NCBI GenBank assembly: GCA_039916485.1
Contig: JBDSLH010000003.1
Coordinates: 1 to 16,956, forward strand
DNA length: 16,956 bases
Origin: JAPUDQ01 sp039916485
GTDB taxonomy: Bacteria; Patescibacteriota; Saccharimonadia; Saccharimonadales; Saccharimonadaceae
Direction of reading: 5' to 3'
Made by a program: the position numbers and the translations under genes. Below the pieces are notes generated by a model. The model made no database searches. It saw nothing but the letters and a program-made list of their open reading frames with translations, and was not told where the DNA came from. Within the stretch, counting starts at the first letter, position 1. Every line of letters starts with the position of its first letter. Positions 12,037 to 16,956 of the stretch are shown here, one piece after another.

Positions 12037-14571
12037 TTACACCTCGCCCCAAGTGCTACCAACATGAACATCAACATCCAGTTTGATGCCAAGTTCTGGA
12101 TAGACATTCTCCATGGAATCTTTTAGAATCTCACTTACTTTTTCGGCATCTTGTTTTGAACACTCAACTAATATCGAGTCATGAATTTGGAGAAGTTGTA
12201 CGCCGATACCATCCAATTTCTTATCAACATCAATCATCGCCATTTTCATGAGATCGGCTTCTGTTCCTTGGATTGGCATGTTCGCTGCTTGGCGCTCAGC
12301 ACCAGAACGAACAATGTAATTACTCGATTTCACATCTGGTGTTGGTCGTCTACGGCCAAACAACGTTTCGACATAACCGTCATCACGAGCTTGTTGAATG
12401 GTCTTGTCTATGTAGGTTCTGACAGCCGATCGAAGCCTAAAATACTCATCGATAAAGACTTTGGCATCGTGAAACGACATACCAGTTGCTGCCGCTAGTC
12501 CGTGCGGGCTCATGCCGTAGAGCACGCCAAAATTAATGACCTTAGCATCTCGTCTTTGATTTTTGGTGACGTTATCAAGCGGTATTTTATACACTTCAGC
12601 AGCGGTCTTTGCATGAATATCAGTACCAGCATTAAAGTCGTTGATCATAGCTTTATCACCAGCCAGTACCGCTGCCAGTCGCAGCTCGAACTGGCTATAG
12701 TCAGCACTGACAAATACGTTACCCTTATCAGGCACAAACGCCTCTCGTATCTTCTTGCCTTGCTCTGTCCTAACCGGAATGTTCTGAAGATTTGGCTCAA
12801 AGCTACTCAAACGTCCTGTGGCTGCTACATCCTGTCGAAACGTTGTATGCAGCCGAGAAATATCATCTACAAGCTTTGGGAGCGCATCAACGTACGTGTT
12901 CAGCAGCTTTGTCAGTTCACGGTACTGTTCGATCAGCTCAATGATAGGATGCGCGCCACGGAGTTTATCGAGCTCAGACTGCCCCGTGCTATAGCCAGTT
13001 TTACCCTTTTTTATACCGATAATGCTTAGTTGTAACTTTACAAACAACACTTCACTCAGCTGTGCAGGTGAACCGATATTAAATTCTTCACCAACCAGCT
13101 CATATATCTCTTTCTGGATATTCTTGATATGATCTCCGAGCTCGACACTCATAGAAGCGAGCATGTCGGTGTCTAAATGGACACCACGGTGCTCCATTTT
13201 TGCCAATATTGGGATAAGCGGAAAGTCAACATCACGGGCTAGTGCATGTAGTTTCGGTAGCTTCGCGAGTGATTCTTCTTGCTGAGTATGGAGTACAAAA
13301 AGTGCTGACATGACTGAAGCTATCTCGTCCGACGCCACACCTGCTAGATCCTCAAATTCACGGCTTTTACGCAGTGGATTTAGTAGGAATGCGGCATGTT
13401 TCACATCAAAGAATGTCGTTGTCGTGATATCGACATCATGTTCGAGCAGATAATGGCACAGAGTGTTTGCATCATGAGTAATAACGTGCGCACTGGCGAA
13501 ATGTTTTGATACATCGGTGACAGCGACCTTACTGTATGTATGAACATCAGAAGCAACGTAGAGCTCACCCTCATGGAGTTGCACAGCTACACGATCAGCC
13601 ATAGCGAAGGCAACGTTTTGCTTGTCATCCCACGCTACCAATTTTGCAGGTTTGATAGCCGCCAGTTCTGGCTCATCGCTAGCAATCACTTCACTGTTTT
13701 GCATGTGTTTTGGCAGATTATTTAGTAGTGACCTGAATTCAAATCGAGTTAACAGTGTCTTGAGCTTGAGCGTGTCTAGGTCTGTAACATCCATCGAGGG
13801 TAGATCAAGTGTGAATGGTGCATCGTGATACAGTGTGGCAACTTCTTTACTGAGATACGCAGAATCTTTCCCTACTTCAAGTTTCTTGGCCACTGCACCT
13901 TTGATCTGCCACAGATTTTCATAAATTCCATCAAGTGTTTCGTATTCTTGTAGCAGTGACACGGCTGTCTTTTCGCCGACGCCAGGGACACCAGGGATAT
14001 TGTCGGAACTATCACCTTTTAGTGATTTGAGATCGAGGAACTGGTCGACTCGGATCCCATATTTGGTCTCAAAACTTTCTGGATCAAACTTCTCGATGTT
14101 GGAAAAACCTTTTTTGAGAGCATAGACATGGGTTAATGGACTGAGACATTGTAAGGCATCGAGGTCACTGGTGATGAGGCATACTTCGACACCTTCTTTG
14201 TTGGCCTGCTCAGCGAGCGTACACAGTATGTCATCAGCTTCGTAATCATCCGCCTCGTACATAGGCCACGAAAATGCTTCGAGGAGCTCCATGAGTAGTG
14301 GTACTTGTGCATAAAAATCAGGCGGTGCAGGCTTACGACCAGCTTTGTACTCTGGATACAGCTCTAGACGTTTGCGAATATTCGTCTTTGGTTTGTCCCA
14401 AGCCACACATACATAGTCGGGTTTGAGTTTTTTCATAAGTTCGAGGCTTAGTGCTGCAAATCCATAGACACCACCCGTCGGCGTACCGTCGCGCATGCTA
14501 AGGTTTGGCATCGCGTAATACCCTCGGTAAAAAACACTTTTACCATCTATAATCGCTAGTCGTTTTGTCAT
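12037..14571 (-). CDS. polA: DNA polymerase I
   Basis: 844 residues, family A polymerase. N-terminal 5'-3' exonuclease (about 1-290): YEADDYEADDILCTLA and ITSDLDAL carry the metal-binding aspartates, and the helix-hairpin-helix region reads KGDSSDNIPGVPGVGEKTA. The middle 3'-5' exonuclease-like domain (about 300-440) lacks the usual D-x-E of Exo I (VAWDDKQ instead) and has degenerate later motifs, so proofreading is probably absent, as in Taq and Bacillus enzymes. The polymerase domain (about 440-844) has motif A DYSQFELRL, motif B RRDAKVINFGVLYG and motif C QIHDSILVE; motif C has HDS where most have HDE. Role: Okazaki-fragment maturation and repair synthesis. TATACT lies 6 nt before the ATG with no SD, so the mRNA is probably leaderless and continues into the methyltransferase gene. 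Confidence 0.95.
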   Translation of the reverse strand: MTKRLAIIDGKSVFYRGYYAMPNLSMRDGTPTGGVYGFAALSLELMKKLKPDYVCVAWDKPKTNIRKRLELYPEYKAGRKPAPPDFYAQVPLLMELLEAFSWPMYEADDYEADDILCTLAEQANKEGVEVCLITSDLDALQCLSPLTHVYALKKGFSNIEKFDPESFETKYGIRVDQFLDLKSLKGDSSDNIPGVPGVGEKTAVSLLQEYETLDGIYENLWQIKGAVAKKLEVGKDSAYLSKEVATLYHDAPFTLDLPSMDVTDLDTLKLKTLLTRFEFRSLLNNLPKHMQNSEVIASDEPELAAIKPAKLVAWDDKQNVAFAMADRVAVQLHEGELYVASDVHTYSKVAVTDVSKHFASAHVITHDANTLCHYLLEHDVDITTTTFFDVKHAAFLLNPLRKSREFEDLAGVASDEIASVMSALFVLHTQQEESLAKLPKLHALARDVDFPLIPILAKMEHRGVHLDTDMLASMSVELGDHIKNIQKEIYELVGEEFNIGSPAQLSEVLFVKLQLSIIGIKKGKTGYSTGQSELDKLRGAHPIIELIEQYRELTKLLNTYVDALPKLVDDISRLHTTFRQDVAATGRLSSFEPNLQNIPVRTEQGKKIREAFVPDKGNVFVSADYSQFELRLAAVLAGDKAMINDFNAGTDIHAKTAAEVYKIPLDNVTKNQRRDAKVINFGVLYGMSPHGLAAATGMSFHDAKVFIDEYFRLRSAVRTYIDKTIQQARDDGYVETLFGRRRPTPDVKSSNYIVRSGAERQAANMPIQGTEADLMKMAMIDVDKKLDGIGVQLLQIHDSILVECSKQDAEKVSEILKDSMENVYPELGIKLDVDVHVGSTWGEV

Positions 14572-14577
14572 AAGACT

Positions 14578-14583
14578 AGTATA
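14578..14583 (-). promoter_or_regulatory. -10 box, leaderless start of polA
   Basis: TATACT, six bases (AGTCTT), ATG at 14571. No good -35; the inverted repeat at 14596-14612 covers the -35 position. Confidence 0.5.
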
Positions 14584-14595
14584 CGCTAACCTATC

Positions 14596-14612
14596 TCTGT
14601 TACTTGAACAGA
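14596..14612. promoter_or_regulatory. Small inverted repeat upstream of polA
   Basis: TCTGTT and AACAGA arms (6 bp) around five bases, over the expected -35 position of polA and just after the whiB stop. Possible operator or weak hairpin; no T-run. Confidence 0.3.
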
Positions 14613-14616
14613 TGCC

Positions 14617-14886
14617 CTAGGATACTGATCGTGCACGATTCCTCCGGCGTTTCAACGCTCGACGCTCGTCTTCTGAGTGACCTCCCCATACGCCGAACTC
14701 TTCGCCAGTATCAATAGACCATTTTAGACATATATCAATTACTAAACATCCTCTGCAAACTGCCTTGGCTTCTTCTATCTGAAGTCGTGCTGCGCTATGA
14801 TTTCCTATTGGGAAAAATAGTTCTGGATCATTATCTAGGCAGTTAGCTTCATCACGCCAGTCACTACGGGATTCAGGGCTCTTCAT
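14617..14886 (-). CDS. whiB: WhiB-family iron-sulfur transcription factor (WhiB1/WblE type)
   Basis: 89 residues from the ATG at 14886, chosen because a perfect AAGGAG lies 6 nt upstream; a longer frame to 14940 lacks support. The four cluster-binding cysteines are Cys16, Cys44, Cys47 and Cys53 (C-x27-C-x2-C-x5-C), followed by the GVWGG turn (65-69) and a basic C-terminus (KRRRNRAR) that contacts DNA in the family. The segments DPELFFPIGN, QIEEAKAVCRGC and SEDERRALKRR are very like actinobacterial WhiB1/WblE. WhiB proteins bind a [4Fe-4S] cluster and region 4 of the primary sigma factor, acting as redox- or NO-sensitive regulators. The rpoD gene is two genes upstream. The family is otherwise essentially actinobacterial (and in their phages), so acquisition from an actinobacterial host is a natural inference. 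Confidence 0.92.
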   Translation of the reverse strand: MKSPESRSDWRDEANCLDNDPELFFPIGNHSAARLQIEEAKAVCRGCLVIDICLKWSIDTGEEFGVWGGHSEDERRALKRRRNRARSVS

Positions 14887-14892
14887 ATTGTG

Positions 14893-14898
14893 CTCCTT
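14893..14898 (-). promoter_or_regulatory. Shine-Dalgarno of whiB
   Basis: AAGGAG, 6 nt before the ATG at 14886; it decides the start. A perfect palindrome GCATATATGC lies a little further upstream at 14921-14930. Confidence 0.8.
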
Positions 14899-14949
14899 AA
14901 CTCTATATAGTATCGTGTCAGCATATATGCCTACATGCAAGCAAGAGCT

Positions 14950-15513
14950 TTATGACAATTTGAGCTCACCGTACACAAGGGCGATGAAGTCACCAAGCGG
15001 CAACGTGTTCTCGACGACAACATCTGCGATGTCTTTAATGCCACGAATATTGAAATCTTCATCGTTCGGGCCCGCGTACATCTCTTTTTCTTCGTTTGCT
15101 ATAAATTGTTCCAGCGAAAGCTCAGTTTCTTTGTCACGGTGACGTGATTGTACTCGCTCGTAGCGAATCTCGACAGGCGCATCAACAAATACAAGCGTGC
15201 CTCCTGCTTTTAGCAAAGCTTTGGCTTCACCAAGAGTACGGATGCCTGAGATAACAATAGGTCGCTGTTCTTTGAGAGCTTCGAGTACTAGCGCTCCTGC
15301 ACCGGATTCATAGCGAAGTTCTGTTGCCGTCTTAAAAAGTACCGGGCGTTCGATCGATCCGTATTTTCCTTGGGCAACTTTACGAACCATGTCTCCAGTT
15401 GACACATGGGTATAACCAAAATCATCAACGAGATGGTGCGCAATAGTGTCTTTGCCACTCGCAAATGTCCCTGCAAGACCGATTATGTCGGTTGTTTTAC
15501 TGGAGGTACTCAT
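14950..15513 (-). CDS. P-loop nucleotide kinase-like protein (NMP-kinase / dephospho-CoA-kinase-like)
   Basis: 187 residues from the ATG at 15513. Walker A is GLAGTFASGKDT, with Asp after the Lys where Ser/Thr is usual; phage-type deoxynucleoside monophosphate kinases share this SGKD form. STGDMVRKV is the NMP-binding helix, VISGIRTLGEAKAL holds a Walker B-like strand followed by a conserved G-I-R, and RYERVQSRHRD is the lid. The order resembles the UPF0200 / dephospho-CoA-kinase-like group (GDVVR, DGIRS and R-x-x-R segments). Likely phosphoryl transfer from ATP to a nucleotide or related substrate, unassigned. The start overlaps the rpoD 3' end by 17 nt and no SD is seen, so translation may depend on rpoD; a second ATG at 15528 would add five residues. 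Confidence 0.75.
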   Translation of the reverse strand: MSTSSKTTDIIGLAGTFASGKDTIAHHLVDDFGYTHVSTGDMVRKVAQGKYGSIERPVLFKTATELRYESGAGALVLEALKEQRPIVISGIRTLGEAKALLKAGGTLVFVDAPVEIRYERVQSRHRDKETELSLEQFIANEEKEMYAGPNDEDFNIRGIKDIADVVVENTLPLGDFIALVYGELKLS

Positions 15514-16504
15514 AGAGCTTTTTCGCATCTTTGTGCTTGCGAAGTTTGGCAAGTGCTTTTGCTTCGATCTGACGAATGCGCTCTCGTGTGACAGAAAATT
15601 CTTGTCCAACTTCTTCGAGCGTGTGGCTCTTGCCATCATCGAGGCCAAAGCGCATCTTCAAAATCTTTTGCTCACGCTCGGTTAGTACATCTAGGATCCC
15701 TTGGACCTGCTCTTTAAGTAGTTGGTTAGCAGCTGCGTCCTCCGGACTGGCAGCATCTTCATCTTCGATAAAGTCACCGAGTACTGTGTCGTCTTCGCCA
15801 TCATCACGACCAACACCAGCATCAAGGCTCGTAATGTCTTGTTTGATCTTCATGACATATTCAACTTTTTCTGGCTCCATCTCGAGCTCTTTTGCGAGCT
15901 CTTCGATGGTTGGCTCACGGTTGAGGTCTTGGGTCATGCGACGTTGCGTGCGAAGTAGTTTGTTGATCGTCTCAACCATGTGCACTGGGATACGGATAGT
16001 ACGGGCTTGATCGGCAATTGCACGAGTAATCGCTTGTCGGATCCACCAGGTCGCGTAGGTACTGAATTTAAATCCTTTGTCCGGGTCGAATTTTTCTACA
16101 GCACGGAGAAGTCCGGTGTTGCCTTCTTGGATGAGGTCTAGAAAGTCTAAACCACGTCCAGAGTAACGCTTTGCGATACTGACTACGAGGCGCATGTTTG
16201 CTTCTGCCATTTGGTCTTTGGCTTTTTTGTCACCAGACACAACTTTTTGGGCGAGAGCTAATTCTTCCTCGGAATTAAGAAGCGGGATCTTACCAATTTC
16301 TCGGAGGTACAGTCGTACTGAGTCGTCTGAAATATCATCGAAATACACAGGAGCCGCTGGATCGTCGTCGAGGTCTTCTTCTTCTTCGATTTCTTGTGGA
16401 TCTGGTTCGTCTACAATGTCTATATCATTGAGGCTTGCGACAGTCGTATCGTCTGTTGCTGTAATTTCTGTAAGGTCATCATCTTTAATTGGTTTATCCG
16501 CCAC
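15497..16504 (-). CDS. rpoD: Primary RNA polymerase sigma factor
   Basis: 335 residues with a GTG start at 16504, supported by AAGGAGA 6 nt upstream. The N-terminus (1-60) is a very acidic stretch (EEEEDLDDDP) instead of a full region 1.1. Region 1.2 is DSVRLYLREIGKIPLL (61-76); region 2 (about 100-172) holds NMRLVVSIAKRYSGRGLDF, FSTYATWWIRQAITRA and TIRIPVHM, i.e. core binding and -10 recognition; region 3 follows (to about 255); region 4 (about 270-335) has RFGLDDG and the helix-turn-helix TLEEVGQEFSVTRERIRQIE for the -35. It is near the low end of the usual length for a primary sigma. It overlaps dnaG by 11 nt, the classic macromolecular-synthesis order. The conserved LRHP of many region 4 sequences reads LRKH here, relevant because WhiB1-type proteins dock there. 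Confidence 0.95.
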   Translation of the reverse strand: MADKPIKDDDLTEITATDDTTVASLNDIDIVDEPDPQEIEEEEDLDDDPAAPVYFDDISDDSVRLYLREIGKIPLLNSEEELALAQKVVSGDKKAKDQMAEANMRLVVSIAKRYSGRGLDFLDLIQEGNTGLLRAVEKFDPDKGFKFSTYATWWIRQAITRAIADQARTIRIPVHMVETINKLLRTQRRMTQDLNREPTIEELAKELEMEPEKVEYVMKIKQDITSLDAGVGRDDGEDDTVLGDFIEDEDAASPEDAAANQLLKEQVQGILDVLTEREQKILKMRFGLDDGKSHTLEEVGQEFSVTRERIRQIEAKALAKLRKHKDAKKLYEYLQ

Positions 16505-16956
16505 GTTTGTTCTCCTTGATTAGTGTCGATAGTTCATTTCGAAGCCGTGTCACTGATTCTTCGTCGTGTGCCTGTTCGGCAGTACGAAGCTCCAATGCTA
16601 ACAATGCTTTCTTTTGTTTTCGCTGTTCATCTTTTATGCGTCGCACGAGATTCGCGGCCTCTATGAGTCGATTACTACTGTCGACTATTCCATAGCGCGT
16701 CTCTGCTTTGAATAGTACTATTTTGACATAGGTTTCCAACTTTTGCAATTCACTCGGGAGTGGGTCGGGGAATGGTTTGCCCCGATGTGCCAAGATATAC
16801 CCCAGTAATGACTGCCGTAATTCCCCGCTGACAGCATCTGAAGTCAGATGGCGGAGCGTATCATGCACTGAGCTATCCAGAACAGCGAGCCCTAACAAAT
16901 AGTCTTGATGGACTTCCGGATCATGACCGTTGGTCGGCGCAATATTGATCGGCTTC
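16494..16956 (-). CDS. dnaG: DNA primase, C-terminal part (runs off the window)
   Basis: The frame is open from the window edge to the stop at 16494, giving about 153 residues; an internal TTG at 16898 is not the true start. What is seen is the helical C-terminal region: YLLGLAVLDSSVHDTL (near the edge), then LRQSLLGYILAHRGKPF, KLETYVKIVLFKAE, and a long charged coiled segment (RIKDEQRKQKKALLALEL) ending LIKENKRGG. This suits the DnaB-binding C-terminal domain of primase, but the catalytic Toprim domain is outside the window. The assignment rests mainly on position directly upstream of and overlapping rpoD, the usual dnaG-rpoD pair, plus the helical character. Confidence 0.75.
   Translation of the reverse strand, partial: KPINIAPTNGHDPEVHQDYLLGLAVLDSSVHDTLRHLTSDAVSGELRQSLLGYILAHRGKPFPDPLPSELQKLETYVKIVLFKAETRYGIVDSSNRLIEAANLVRRIKDEQRKQKKALLALELRTAEQAHDEESVTRLRNELSTLIKENKRGG
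16511..16517 (-). promoter_or_regulatory. Shine-Dalgarno of rpoD
   Basis: AAGGAGA, 6 nt before the GTG at 16504, inside the dnaG 3' end; it decides the GTG start. Confidence 0.8.

Noticed and set aside
12502..13029. Plus-strand open frame inside polA
   Set aside because: It lies wholly within the conserved polymerase domain on the other strand and its translation has no domain signature.
14921..14930. Palindrome GCATATATGC as a specific whiB operator
   Set aside because: It is a 10-bp AT-rich palindrome, which is expected fairly often by chance; no second copy and no clear promoter spacing around it.

Overview
All 21 genes I can support lie on the minus strand, packed with short gaps or overlaps, so transcription runs from high to low coordinates. 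The window looks like a chromosome fragment of a Candidate Phyla Radiation bacterium, most likely a Candidatus Saccharibacteria (TM7) relative. The grounds are the compact layout, the short primary sigma factor directly behind dnaG, a WhiB-type regulator (an actinobacterial family, and Saccharibacteria live on Actinobacteria), many secreted single-anchor surface proteins of Patescibacteria type, and several orphan membrane proteins. TGA ends several genes here, so the Gly-UGA code of Gracilibacteria/SR1 does not apply. The lineage is inference from content; no marker gene was searched.

Right part (about 12.0-16.96 kb) is information processing: the 3' end of dnaG, rpoD (overlapping it), a P-loop NMP-kinase-like protein (overlapping rpoD), whiB and polA. 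Middle part (about 5.1-12.0 kb) is a run of small metabolic and 'house-cleaning' enzymes: a SAM methyltransferase, an APH-kinase/HAD-phosphatase fusion and a Nudix hydrolase, chained by overlaps behind polA, then a PD-(D/E)XK-like protein, a small membrane protein, an unrecognised 231-residue protein, a MazG-like pyrophosphohydrolase, a single-pass membrane protein, a free HAD hydrolase related to the fused one, and an alpha/beta hydrolase.

Left part (1-5.05 kb) is a cell-surface locus: two near-identical small secreted WxL-like proteins, a membrane-anchored DUF916/WxLIP-like protein, a LamG-domain protein with the same WxL-like C-terminal module, a second WxLIP-like protein coupled to it by a GTGA overlap, and the start of another large secreted protein. 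This resembles the Firmicutes WxL surface system, but the Trp positions of the WxL motifs are mostly Tyr.

Two features are not explained by the genes. Between 2545 and 2753 lie three 65-nt elements of identical internal geometry whose central hairpins differ by compensatory changes; the edge of one supplies the -10 box of the LamG gene. In addition, many genes have a -10 hexamer ending 6-7 nt before the ATG and no Shine-Dalgarno sequence, implying widespread leaderless transcription next to SD-led genes (rpoD, whiB, mazG-like, the WxL-like pair). The largest stretch without a gene is 2533-2772 (240 nt), occupied almost entirely by the three repeats.
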